Source: Flavobacteriaceae bacterium R38 (GTDB taxonomy: Bacteria; Bacteroidota; Bacteroidia; Flavobacteriales; Flavobacteriaceae). Taken from it: 64,000 bases of DNA. The translations under genes and the position numbers were made by a program. Below, one piece after another: positions 55,858 through 64,000 of the stretch (its first letter is position 1; the number at the start of each line of letters is the position of its first letter). The notes below the pieces were generated by a model, which was not told the DNA's origin, did no database searches, and was given only the letters and a program-made list of their open reading frames with translations. The stretch spans positions 248,001 to 312,000 of the forward strand of contig WXYP01000003.1 in the NCBI GenBank assembly GCA_009901575.1. Reading direction: 5' to 3'.

Positions 55858-57201
55858 ATGAAAAAACTATTGGTAATCGTACTAACGCTTTTAATTTTTA
55901 GCTGTAACAAAAAACAAAAAGAAGAACCTCAGATTTCTCTTGATATTGCTAAAGAAGAAGTGCCTGTAGAGGTTATAGAATTCGGGTATAATCTAAACGA
56001 TTACCTGGTTCAACGAGATACTGTGAAATCAGGAGACAGTTTCGGAGAGATTTTATTGAATCATCATATAGATTATCCTAAGATTGCAGAAATAGCAGCA
56101 AAAGTTAAAGATACATTTGATGTCAGAAGAATCAGAGTGGGGAAACCGTATACAATCCTCAAAACAAAAGATACTACAGAAAAAGCACAAGTATTCATTT
56201 ATCAGCATGACAATATTAACTATACGGTAGTAGATTTTAAAGATTCTCTGGTAAATGCAGTTAAATATAAAAAGCCCGTTACAGTAGTTGAAAGAGAAGT
56301 ATCCGGAATTATAGAAACAAATTTATCGGATGTGGCATTGCAAAACGGAATTGATTATGACGTCATCAATGGAATGTCTGATATCTATGCCTGGACAATA
56401 GATTTTTTCAGATTACAAAAAGGAGACCGGTTTAAAGTTATTTATAAAGAAAAATATATTGAAGATAGTATTTATGCAGGTTCAGGAGAGATAGTTGCTG
56501 CTTATTTTGAACACAAAGGAGAACCTTTTTACGCTTTTAGATATGAAAATGACTCTATTTTAGGGACGGTAGATTATTATGATGATGAAGCCAATACCTT
56601 GAGAAGAGCATTTTTAAGAGGTCCGGTTAAATTTAGCAGAATTTCTTCACGTTATAATCTGAGAAGAAGGATTGCTCTTTATGGCAATAGAGTACGCCCA
56701 CATAAAGGAACAGATTACGCAGCAGCAATAGGTACACCAATCCTGGCAACGGCAAACGGAACAGTAACAAAATCTTCATATACAAGAGGAAATGGGAAAT
56801 ATGTTAAAATAAAACATAACAGTACCTATAGTACTCAGTATTTACATATGAAAGACAGGAATGTAAAAGTTGGCGATTTTGTTAAACAAGGAGATGTGAT
56901 TGGCTGGGTAGGTATGACAGGGAATACGAGTGGACCACATGTTTGTTACCGTTTTTGGAAAAATGGAAGGCAAGTTGATCCATTCAAGCAAAAGCTACCT
57001 GCTGCAGAACCCATAAAACCTGAATTAAAAGAACAATACCTGGAGTTTGTACGTCCATTAGTTTACAAATTAGATTGCATTCCTTTTGAAGATAAAGTTG
57101 AAGATCAGGAAGAGTTTATAACAGAAATGATAGATACTCCGGAATCAGAAGATAAAACAAACGAAACATATAATGCCACTATCAACCGCCAATCCAAATA
57201 A
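55858..57201 (+). CDS. M23-family peptidoglycan peptidase lipoprotein, HxH motif changed to HxC
   Basis: A 447-residue protein with a lipoprotein signal (LLIFSCNKK, Cys16). A LysM/OapA-like segment (about 55-110) precedes the LytM catalytic domain. The first zinc motif is normal ([13 protein letters not shown], HxxxD near residue 281). The last motif reads [15 protein letters not shown], so the zinc-binding second His of HxH is Cys. Cysteine can also bind zinc, so activity is possible. It probably hydrolyses cell-wall cross-links. Its end overlaps pgi by 29 bp. Confidence 0.9.
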   Translation: MKKLLVIVLTLLIFSCNKKQKEEPQISLDIAKEEVPVEVIEFGYNLNDYLVQRDTVKSGDSFGEILLNHHIDYPKIAEIAAKVKDTFDVRRIRVGKPYTILKTKDTTEKAQVFIYQHDNINYTVVDFKDSLVNAVKYKKPVTVVEREVSGIIETNLSDVALQNGIDYDVINGMSDIYAWTIDFFRLQKGDRFKVIYKEKYIEDSIYAGSGEIVAAYFEHKGEPFYAFRYENDSILGTVDYYDDEANTLRRAFLRGPVKFSRISSRYNLRRRIALYGNRVRPHKGTDYAAAIGTPILATANGTVTKSSYTRGNGKYVKIKHNSTYSTQYLHMKDRNVKVGDFVKQGDVIGWVGMTGNTSGPHVCYRFWKNGRQVDPFKQKLPAAEPIKPELKEQYLEFVRPLVYKLDCIPFEDKVEDQEEFITEMIDTPESEDKTNETYNATINRQSK

Positions 57202-58813
57202 AACAAATGCATGGAAAGAGCTTCAGGCTCATTTTGAAGAGATAAAGAACATACACATAAAAGACTTATTTGCTGAAAACCCACAGCGAGCAGATAATCT
57301 TTCCGTAAAGTGGGATGATTTCTATATTGATTTCTCAAAAAATAGAATCACAGAAGAAACTCTCAACATATTATTACGTTTAGCAAAAGAATTAGATTTA
57401 GCAGACGCAATCGAAAGGTATTTTTCAGGAGATTTAATCAATCAGACAGAAGAAAGAGCAGTATTGCATACTGCTTTGCGATCTAAAGAAGGAGATGAGG
57501 TTTTTGTGAACGGTAAAAATATTATTCCTGAAGTTTTTGAGGTAAAAAACAAGATTGAGCAGTTCACAAATACAGTTGTATCCGGAGAAAAGAAAGGATA
57601 TACCGGAAAACAGTTTACAGACATAGTTAACATAGGTATAGGGGGGTCAGATCTTGGACCTGCTATGGTAACAGAAGCATTAAGTTTCTATAAAAATCAT
57701 TTAAATACTCATTTTGTTAGCAATGTAGATGGAGATCATGTTCAGGAAATACTAAAAAAAGTAAATCCGGAAACTACATTATTTGTAATTGTTTCAAAAA
57801 CGTTTACTACTCAGGAAACACTAAGTAACGCCACAACTATAAAGAAATGGTTTTTAGAACGTGCTTCCGAAAAAGATATTGCTAAACATTTTGTAGCAGT
57901 TTCTACTAATTTGGAAAAAATAGCAGCTTTTGGTATTTCCAGTGAAAATGTTTTCCCTATGTGGGATTGGGTTGGAGGGCGTTTCTCTCTTTGGAGCGCT
58001 GTAGGTTTGTCTATTAGTTTAGCCATTGGTTTTGAAAATTTTAATGACTTTCTAAAAGGAGCGCATAAAATGGATGTTCATTTTAAAACTTCAGATTTTA
58101 AAGAGAATATCCCTGTCCTTGCCGGGCTTCTGACTATATGGTACAATAACTTTTTTAATGCAGAAAGTGAAGCTATTATTCCGTATACACAATACTTAAA
58201 TCGTTTTGCAGCTTATTTACAACAAGGAATAATGGAGAGTAATGGTAAGAGTATTGATCGTAATGGAGAAAGAGTTGAATATGAAACCGGAACCATTATT
58301 TGGGGAGAGCCGGGAACCAATTCGCAGCATGCTTTTTTTCAATTAATACATCAGGGAACCAAACTTATTCCGGCAGATTTCATTGGTTATGTAAATTCGC
58401 TTCACGGAGATAAAGATCACCATAATAAATTAATGGCAAACTTTTTTGCACAGACAGAAGCTCTGTTAAATGGCAAAACCGAAAAACAAGCATTGTCAGA
58501 ATTAGATGAAAAAGGCTTGCCTCAGGAAAAAATTCAAAAATTACTTCCATTTAAAATTTTTGAAGGAAATAAACCTACGACAACTTTTCTTATTGATAGA
58601 TTAACACCAGAAAGTTTAGGGAAATTAATAGCTTTTTATGAACACAAGATATTTGTTCAGGGTATCATCTGGAATATTTTCAGTTATGATCAGTGGGGGG
58701 TAGAATTAGGGAAACAACTTGCTAATACTATTTTAACAGATATTGAAAGTGATCATATTGCCAATCATGATGCTTCTACTTCAAACCTTATTGAATATTT
58801 CAAAAAAAGCTAA
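57173..58813 (+). CDS. pgi: glucose-6-phosphate isomerase
   Basis: A 546-residue enzyme interconverting glucose-6-phosphate and fructose-6-phosphate. Signatures are [16 protein letters not shown] (about 158), [14 protein letters not shown], the [16 protein letters not shown] phosphate-binding motif, the catalytic Glu in [13 protein letters not shown], and [18 protein letters not shown]. The ATG at 57173 gives the expected N-terminus, so the 29-bp overlap with the M23 gene appears genuine. Confidence 0.97.
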   Translation: MPLSTANPNKTNAWKELQAHFEEIKNIHIKDLFAENPQRADNLSVKWDDFYIDFSKNRITEETLNILLRLAKELDLADAIERYFSGDLINQTEERAVLHTALRSKEGDEVFVNGKNIIPEVFEVKNKIEQFTNTVVSGEKKGYTGKQFTDIVNIGIGGSDLGPAMVTEALSFYKNHLNTHFVSNVDGDHVQEILKKVNPETTLFVIVSKTFTTQETLSNATTIKKWFLERASEKDIAKHFVAVSTNLEKIAAFGISSENVFPMWDWVGGRFSLWSAVGLSISLAIGFENFNDFLKGAHKMDVHFKTSDFKENIPVLAGLLTIWYNNFFNAESEAIIPYTQYLNRFAAYLQQGIMESNGKSIDRNGERVEYETGTIIWGEPGTNSQHAFFQLIHQGTKLIPADFIGYVNSLHGDKDHHNKLMANFFAQTEALLNGKTEKQALSELDEKGLPQEKIQKLLPFKIFEGNKPTTTFLIDRLTPESLGKLIAFYEHKIFVQGIIWNIFSYDQWGVELGKQLANTILTDIESDHIANHDASTSNLIEYFKKS

Positions 58814-58932
58814 AGCTTATTGTTAAAAATAAGCCTAATGAGTTAAATTATAATTAATTGAATAATTGTGTTAATTGCCAGTGATGTTAAAAAAATTAAC
58901 ATTAACATAATATTAACTAGAGCAAATAATCT

Positions 58933-58940
58933 CAATTTTG
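58933..58940 (+). promoter_or_regulatory. possible -7 box of the large TonB receptor gene
   Basis: CAATTTTG differs from TAnnTTTG by one base, 30 bp before the ATG at 58971. Confidence 0.35.
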
Positions 58941-58970
58941 CATAAATAAATAACAAATAGATTAATTATA

Positions 58971-61900
58971 ATGAAAATTTTTAACAAAAGCCTTTTGACA
59001 GTGGTTTTTACACTGGTTACCATGGTAGCATTTTCACAAGGAGTTACAACCTCTGCGGTAGGAGGTAAAGTTACTGACAACATTGGAGAGCCTTTGGCTG
59101 GAGCAAATGTTGTAATTGTTCATATACCTTCTGGTACAAAATATGGAGCAGTAACAGATTTTGATGGTTTCTATAGAATCCCTAACATGCGTGTTGGAGG
59201 TCCTTATAGAGTAACAATTAGTTATATTGGTTTTCAAGAATATGTTGAAGATAATATCATTCTTGATTTAGGGCAAACCAAGAGAATTAATACTCAACTA
59301 AAAGAAGCAACAACGCAATTAGATGAAATTGTTCTTACTGGGGTAGCTACAGGAAGTGTTTTTGATGGAAATAAAACAGGATCCGGAACTACAGTAAACG
59401 AAAAAAAGATTAACGCCTTACCAACAGTTTCAAGATCTCTTGCAGATTTTGCGAGATTAACACCAGAAGCGCAAATTAGAAATGATAATAGTATTTCTAT
59501 TTCTGGTCAGAATAACAGATTTAACGCAATCTATTTAGATGGGGCAATTAATAATGATGTTTTTGGTCTGGCAGGATCCGGTACTAATGGAGGTCAAACA
59601 GGAGTTAACCCTATTTCAATAGACGCGGTAGAGCAAGTAAAGGTTAGTGTTGCTCCATTTGATGTAAGATTAGGAGGATTTGCAGGGGGTGCTATTAGTG
59701 CCATTACAAGATCTGGAACAAATCAATTCAAAGGATCTACTTATTATTTATTGCGTAATGAAGACCTATCAGGAAAAACACCAGGAGATGTAGATGATCG
59801 TGAGAAGTTACCTGAATTTACAGCAGAAACTTATGGAATTAGAATCGGAGGTCCGATTGTTAAAGATAAATTATTCTTTTTCTTAAACTATGAACGACAA
59901 GACGATCAAACTCCACAACCATTTGACGGAACTTATATAGGTGATTCGGGAAGAGATACAGATGGTAATATTGTTGGATCAGGACTAGGTGGTGTAGAAC
60001 AATTTAGAAATACATTGATCAATCAATTTGGATATGATCCTGGTTCATTTGAAAATAATACCAGAACATTAGAGAGTGATAAGTTGATCTTTAAACTAGA
60101 CTGGAATATTAATGATAATCATAAATTATCATTTAGAAATAACTATGTTAAAGCAAATTTCTTTGGTATTGGAAGATCAACAGCATCTACGATCAGATTT
60201 AACAATACAGGACAAGCTTTTGAATCTATCACAAATACAGCATCTTTAGAATTAGCTTCTACTTTTGGAAATAAATACTCTAATAAATTAATTTTAGGAT
60301 ATACAAGAGTAAGAGATGATAGAGATCCGGTTGGAAATCCGTTCCCAACTATAGAAATTAATGACGGTAGTGGACGTATATTTGCAGGTTCTGAGCCATT
60401 TTCTACAGCAAACTTATTAGATCAGGATATTTTTACATTGACTAATAACTTTGAGATCTATTCAGGAAATCATACCATTACTTTAGGAACTCATAATGAG
60501 TATTCAGATATTAGAAACTTATTCTTTGGAAGAAACTTTGGAGAATATACGTATAATAGTTTACAAGATTTCTTTGATAATGACGCAAATGAATACAGAA
60601 TCAGTTATTCTTTATTAGGAGGTGTTGGTGATGAGTCAGTAGGAGCTGCAGAATTTGATCTTTTACAATTAGGATTCTATGTTCAGGATGAAGTACAAGT
60701 TTCAGATAATGTTAAAATTACCGGAGGTCTTAGAGTAGATTTACCAGTCTGGGGAGACGGTAGAACTAATGATGATTTTAATGACAGAACAATTCCGTTA
60801 TTAGAAGCTGCAGGTATGGATTTACAAGGAGCAAGAGTAGGACAAGGGATTAGAACTAATCCACATTTAGCACCACGTCTTGGTTTCAACTGGGATGTTC
60901 AAGGGCAGAGAAAAACACAAATTAGAGGTGGTTTAGGAGTCTTTACTTCTCGTGTACCATTAGTATGGCCAGGAGGAGTATATAACAACACAGGAAATGT
61001 AGTTGCGAATACTCGTATTTTCAGACCTCGTAACCCAGGAGATCCAAATAACGTTCCAGGATTTAACCCTGATGTAAATCAGCAATTCAGACCAGATAAC
61101 CCGTTTCAAGGAAATGTAGATTTGATTGCAAGAGATTTTAAACTTCCACAAACATTCAAGGCAAGTATAGCAGTTGATCAGCGCTTACCTTTAGGATTTA
61201 CAATTTCTGCAGATTTAATTTACAACAATACAATCACAGGGGTTAACTATCAAAATTTAAACCTTGCAGGAGAGCAGTTTAGAACAACAGGAGCTGGAAG
61301 CAGGTCTAACTTTGGAGGAGTTCGAATTGATAATACTTACCAGGGAATTTTCTTAATTTCAAATACAAATCAAGGAAACTCTTGGAATACTTCTTTTACA
61401 CTATCTAAAAACTTCTATAGTAATTTAATAGATGTAACTGCTCAAGGAACATATTCATATGGAGATTCAAATGTACTTTTTGATGGTACTTCTTCTCAAA
61501 ATATCTCTAACTGGGCATTTAATGAGAGTGTAAACGGTTCTAACAATCTTCAGGTGTCTACTTCAGATTTTGCTCAAGGACATAGAGTTTTAGCAAATGC
61601 TGTAATCGATTTTAAATGGTCTAAAAACCTAAAAACTTCTATAGGTTTATTCTATGAAGGTGTTCAAGGTACTCCGTTTAGCTACATCGTAGGTGGACGT
61701 GGTGGAGACTTGATCGATGATACAGGTGAATTTGCAGCACTTGCATTCGTACCCTCTACTTTTGAAGAGTCACTACTTGTAGATGATTTTGACAGAAACG
61801 GAAATTTAATATTGACTGCAGAACAACAATATGCTGCTCTTGAGGCATTTATTAATAGTGACGATTATTTAAGAAGCAGAAGAGGTAGATTTGCTGAACG

Positions 61901-62234
61901 AAACGGAGATCGTAACCGTTGGAGTCACGTAGTAGATTTAAAATTTGCACAAGACTTCTCACTTAACATTAATGATAATAAGCATACATTCCAATTAACA
62001 GCAGATATCTTTAACTTCACTAACTTATTAAATAGAGATTGGGGTAGAAGATTCTTCTCAGGGCGTTTTGATAACGTTAACCTGGTTAATTTTGAAGGAT
62101 TTGCTTCAGATGGAACTACACCAGAATATACTTTTGATCCAAGTGTAGTAAATACACTAGATCAAATTGATGATGCAGGATTCCAGTCTTCAAGATGGCA
62201 AATGCAAATCGGATTAAGATATTTATTTAATTAA
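58971..62234 (+). CDS. TonB-dependent receptor with carboxypeptidase-regulatory-like domain (Oar-like)
   Basis: A 1087-residue outer-membrane protein. A signal peptide (about 1-22, ending AFSQ) is followed by a carboxypeptidase-like beta-sandwich (VGGKVTDNIGEPLAGANVVI ... VTISYIGFQEY, about 31-90). Then come a plug domain (LDEIVLTGVATGSVF, YLDGAINNDVFGLAGSG, VSVAPFDVRLGGFAGGAIS) and a very large barrel ending QIGLRYLFN. The plug resembles Oar-type receptors rather than SusC. No SusD partner is nearby. The ligand is unknown. A strong terminator follows and the gene is probably monocistronic. Confidence 0.93.
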   Translation: MKIFNKSLLTVVFTLVTMVAFSQGVTTSAVGGKVTDNIGEPLAGANVVIVHIPSGTKYGAVTDFDGFYRIPNMRVGGPYRVTISYIGFQEYVEDNIILDLGQTKRINTQLKEATTQLDEIVLTGVATGSVFDGNKTGSGTTVNEKKINALPTVSRSLADFARLTPEAQIRNDNSISISGQNNRFNAIYLDGAINNDVFGLAGSGTNGGQTGVNPISIDAVEQVKVSVAPFDVRLGGFAGGAISAITRSGTNQFKGSTYYLLRNEDLSGKTPGDVDDREKLPEFTAETYGIRIGGPIVKDKLFFFLNYERQDDQTPQPFDGTYIGDSGRDTDGNIVGSGLGGVEQFRNTLINQFGYDPGSFENNTRTLESDKLIFKLDWNINDNHKLSFRNNYVKANFFGIGRSTASTIRFNNTGQAFESITNTASLELASTFGNKYSNKLILGYTRVRDDRDPVGNPFPTIEINDGSGRIFAGSEPFSTANLLDQDIFTLTNNFEIYSGNHTITLGTHNEYSDIRNLFFGRNFGEYTYNSLQDFFDNDANEYRISYSLLGGVGDESVGAAEFDLLQLGFYVQDEVQVSDNVKITGGLRVDLPVWGDGRTNDDFNDRTIPLLEAAGMDLQGARVGQGIRTNPHLAPRLGFNWDVQGQRKTQIRGGLGVFTSRVPLVWPGGVYNNTGNVVANTRIFRPRNPGDPNNVPGFNPDVNQQFRPDNPFQGNVDLIARDFKLPQTFKASIAVDQRLPLGFTISADLIYNNTITGVNYQNLNLAGEQFRTTGAGSRSNFGGVRIDNTYQGIFLISNTNQGNSWNTSFTLSKNFYSNLIDVTAQGTYSYGDSNVLFDGTSSQNISNWAFNESVNGSNNLQVSTSDFAQGHRVLANAVIDFKWSKNLKTSIGLFYEGVQGTPFSYIVGGRGGDLIDDTGEFAALAFVPSTFEESLLVDDFDRNGNLILTAEQQYAALEAFINSDDYLRSRRGRFAERNGDRNRWSHVVDLKFAQDFSLNINDNKHTFQLTADIFNFTNLLNRDWGRRFFSGRFDNVNLVNFEGFASDGTTPEYTFDPSVVNTLDQIDDAGFQSSRWQMQIGLRYLFN

Positions 62235-62256
62235 TCTAGATATAATTTAAATTATC

Positions 62257-62284
62257 AAAACCCTGCAGTTTGCAGGGTTTTTTT
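62257..62284 (+). terminator. terminator of the large TonB receptor gene
   Basis: An 11-bp stem AAAACCCTGCA / TGCAGGGTTTT with loop GTT and extra T residues, 23 bp after the stop codon. Confidence 0.85.
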
Positions 62285-62298
62285 ATGAGCAAAATCCT

Positions 62299-62306
62299 TA
62301 TTTTTG
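62299..62306 (+). promoter_or_regulatory. -7 promoter box of the small membrane-protein gene
   Basis: TATTTTTG is a perfect TAnnTTTG match, 28 bp before the ATG at 62335. Confidence 0.5.
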
Positions 62307-62334
62307 TTAGATACATTTTAAAAATGATTAGACC

Positions 62335-62772
62335 ATGTACGTAACGGTAAGAATACTTCACTCCTATTGGGCATATTTAGCATTACTAATTTTATTAATC
62401 GCCAGTATCAATGCTATTATTGGTTTTACCGGAAATAAGGATTTTAAAAATAGAGACTTAAGGATTAGCTTATTCGGACTTATTTTTTCGCATATTCAAT
62501 TATTAATCGGATTCATTTTATATTTTGTATCTCCACGCTTTGCTTTATGGGGACAAGAAGGGATGGGAGGAATTATGAAAGACAGTATTTCCAGGCTTTA
62601 CCTTGTAGAGCACCCTGTAATTAATATTTTAGCTATTGTATTAATTACCATAGGATGGTCTAAGCATAAAAAACAAGAAACTTCTAAAAGAAAATTTGGT
62701 AAAATAGGATTGTTTTACGCTTTAGGGTTGATTTTAATTTTAAGTCGTATCCCTTGGGATATATGGCTTTAA
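62335..62772 (+). CDS. four-helix integral membrane protein of unknown function
   Basis: A 145-residue protein with four hydrophobic spans: about residues 10-32, 46-66, 92-110 and 124-142. A histidine opens the first span (ILHSYWAYLALLILLIAS) and another lies at the second (FSHIQLLIGFILYFV). A third precedes the third span (VEHPVINILAIVLITIGW). Paired histidines suggest a b-type cytochrome or CopD-like fold, and related proteins are sometimes labelled cytochrome B, but heme binding is not established. Confidence 0.8.
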   Translation: MYVTVRILHSYWAYLALLILLIASINAIIGFTGNKDFKNRDLRISLFGLIFSHIQLLIGFILYFVSPRFALWGQEGMGGIMKDSISRLYLVEHPVINILAIVLITIGWSKHKKQETSKRKFGKIGLFYALGLILILSRIPWDIWL

Positions 62773-62788
62773 CCTAAAAATATAATTT

Positions 62789-62820
62789 AAAATGCTTTAT
62801 CTCAGAATAAGGCATTTTTT
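62789..62820. terminator. bidirectional terminator between the membrane-protein and EEP genes
   Basis: A 10-bp stem AATGCTTTAT / ATAAGGCATT (one G-U pair) with a 6-nt loop and T run on the plus strand. It lies between convergent genes and touches the EEP stop codon. Confidence 0.65.
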
Positions 62821-63865
62821 ATTTTACTTCTTTTATTAAATATAAATATATAGGAAAATGATCACTGTATCCACCGGTGTAATTTCCATTTGCGTAACTT
62901 CTAAACGGATATCCCTGATAGCGGCCGGATGGAGTCACTAGATAACCTTTATTAAAAATTCCTGCTTTCCAATAAAAATAAGTAGTGTCCTTTTTTTCAA
63001 GGAGAGGAGCTGTAAAAAAGAACTGATCAAATAAGTTCCATTGGTCTCGGTATGCGAGTGATCCTTCACCTCTTTTCGAAATTTTTTCCATAGGATTATA
63101 TAGATACGGTTGATTTATAGTATCTTTTTCCCCTTTCGTTTTTAGAATCTTTTTAAAGCTTGAATTGTAAGGATCATCATTAAAATCTCCCATACTGATT
63201 ACTTTTGCATTGGCATCTAATCTTAAAATTGAATCGATAATTTTTTTATTAAGAGATGCAGCTGCCATACGCCTGGGTTTACTTTTAAGTTCTCCTCCTC
63301 TTCTGGATGGCCAGTGATTAACTATGAAATGAATTTTTTCTTCATCCAGGTATCCGCTCACCACCAATATATCACGTGTATAATCCCTAAAGCCATTGTC
63401 ATTTATAAGTATTAGAGGATAGGTTTTTATATCAGAAGGAATAAAAACACTTTTCCTAAATAAAAGTGCAACATCTATCCCACGTCTGTCTTTAGAGTCC
63501 CTGTGTATTATTCCATAATCATTATTAGCGATTGATGAGTTTCTAACCAAATCATTTAATACATTGATATTTTCAATTTCTACAAGCCCAATAATATCCG
63601 GAGCATGTTGCGTGGTTTCTAAACCAATTTCTGAAATGACACGGGCAATTTTTTCTATTTTATCAAAATAAGCTTCAGAAGTCCAGTGATACCTGCCTTT
63701 AGGAGTTCTATCATCATCAAAAGTGTCAGGATTGTTGATAGTATCAAATAAATTTTCCACATTATAAAATGCCACTGTGCGTATTTTATAACGTTTAGAT
63801 TCTTGTGTAAAGACGTTTGAAACATTAAATACAATCAATAAAAAAAGAAAATAAGGTTTAATCAT
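62819..63865 (-). CDS. endonuclease/exonuclease/phosphatase-family protein, exported
   Basis: A 348-residue protein with a signal peptide (about 1-20, ending VFTQ). The catalytic motifs of the EEP fold are present: FYNVENLFDT (Asn and nearby acid), DIIGLVEIENINVL (metal-binding Glu), HRDSKDRRGIDVALLFRK, FIVNHWPSRRGGE, VISMGDFNDDPYNSSF (Asp/Asn), and GGYSDHFPIYLYL (Asp-His pair at the end). It is a secreted nuclease or phosphodiesterase; the substrate is unknown. Confidence 0.91.
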   Translation of the reverse strand: MIKPYFLFLLIVFNVSNVFTQESKRYKIRTVAFYNVENLFDTINNPDTFDDDRTPKGRYHWTSEAYFDKIEKIARVISEIGLETTQHAPDIIGLVEIENINVLNDLVRNSSIANNDYGIIHRDSKDRRGIDVALLFRKSVFIPSDIKTYPLILINDNGFRDYTRDILVVSGYLDEEKIHFIVNHWPSRRGGELKSKPRRMAAASLNKKIIDSILRLDANAKVISMGDFNDDPYNSSFKKILKTKGEKDTINQPYLYNPMEKISKRGEGSLAYRDQWNLFDQFFFTAPLLEKKDTTYFYWKAGIFNKGYLVTPSGRYQGYPFRSYANGNYTGGYSDHFPIYLYLIKEVK

Positions 63866-63925
63866 TTTAAATAATAAAGAAAGAAATATTTTTAATAAAT
63901 GTAAGAAAAATAATATAAAATATTT

Positions 63926-63933
63926 TATATTCG
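63926..63933 (+). promoter_or_regulatory. probable -7 box of the gene at the window edge
   Basis: TATATTCG differs from TAnnTTTG by one base, 19 bp before the ATG at 63953. Confidence 0.35.
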
Positions 63934-63952
63934 CATAGGTTAAATCTTTTCT

Positions 63953-64000
63953 ATGTTTAAAAAACTCCTTCTTTTTTTATTCTTAATGACTCCGGTTTTT
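63953..64000 (+). CDS. start of a gene cut by the window edge (signal peptide only)
   Basis: Sixteen codons, MFKKLLLFLFLMTPVF, forming the start of a typical signal peptide. The rest lies outside the window, so the product is unknown. Confidence 0.6.
   Translation, partial: MFKKLLLFLFLMTPVF

Overview
The window is chromosomal DNA of a member of the Bacteroidota, almost certainly the family Flavobacteriaceae. The evidence is low GC, many copies of the Bacteroidota -7 promoter box (TAnnTTTG), TonB-dependent receptors with carboxypeptidase-like N-terminal domains, an OmpA protein with thrombospondin type 3 calcium repeats, and families largely restricted to this lineage (IPExxxVDY, THC0290_0291, the 632-residue PurF form). 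The genus cannot be fixed from the window alone. Nearly all genes are core housekeeping genes. I see no prophage, insertion sequence, CRISPR array or recognisable defence island.

Layout. 0.4-8.2 kb: small unknown genes, a CYTH enzyme, dinB, a PAS protein, then a minus-strand run acpP-fabF-rnc followed by an IPExxxVDY gene and pyk. 8.4-14.2 kb: purN-rnhA, a START-domain protein, a PfkB kinase, purF and, convergent to it, sodA. 14.3-24 kb: an AddA-like helicase-nuclease and an AddB-like nuclease separated by kbl and an OmpA gene, then a hydrolase and tRNA-Ala(GGC). 24-34.6 kb: a stress protein, an acetyltransferase, a repeat cluster, yicC-gmk-nadD, DUF1080 genes (one intact, one ruined), a copper lipoprotein, and assorted metabolic genes including metB. 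34.7-46 kb: gdhA, recO, a TonB receptor, ileS with a DksA-like protein, and lspA. 46-58.8 kb: folate cyclo-ligase, uvrC, a patatin-barrel protein, then tyrosine and tryptophan catabolism (hmgA, hppD, kynA-like), a DUF3108 protein, an M23 peptidase and pgi. 58.9-64 kb: a large TonB receptor, a small membrane protein, an EEP-family enzyme and the first codons of a secreted protein.

The most unusual signals are non-coding. (1) purN and nadD, 18 kb apart on opposite strands, share a ~90-nt leader. It contains an identical five-codon upstream ORF (MKRAC) whose stop codon lies in a hairpin that shows a compensatory base change between the two copies. (2) An 80-bp sequence is repeated perfectly between purF and sodA. 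Each copy begins 2 bp after a -7-like box and ends in an intrinsic terminator, so it looks like a duplicated small RNA gene. (3) Another promoter-to-terminator unit without an evident gene follows hppD. (4) A decayed DUF1080 gene, with an internal deletion and a frameshift, abuts an intact paralogue.

All calls are from reading the sequence. No database or folding program was run.
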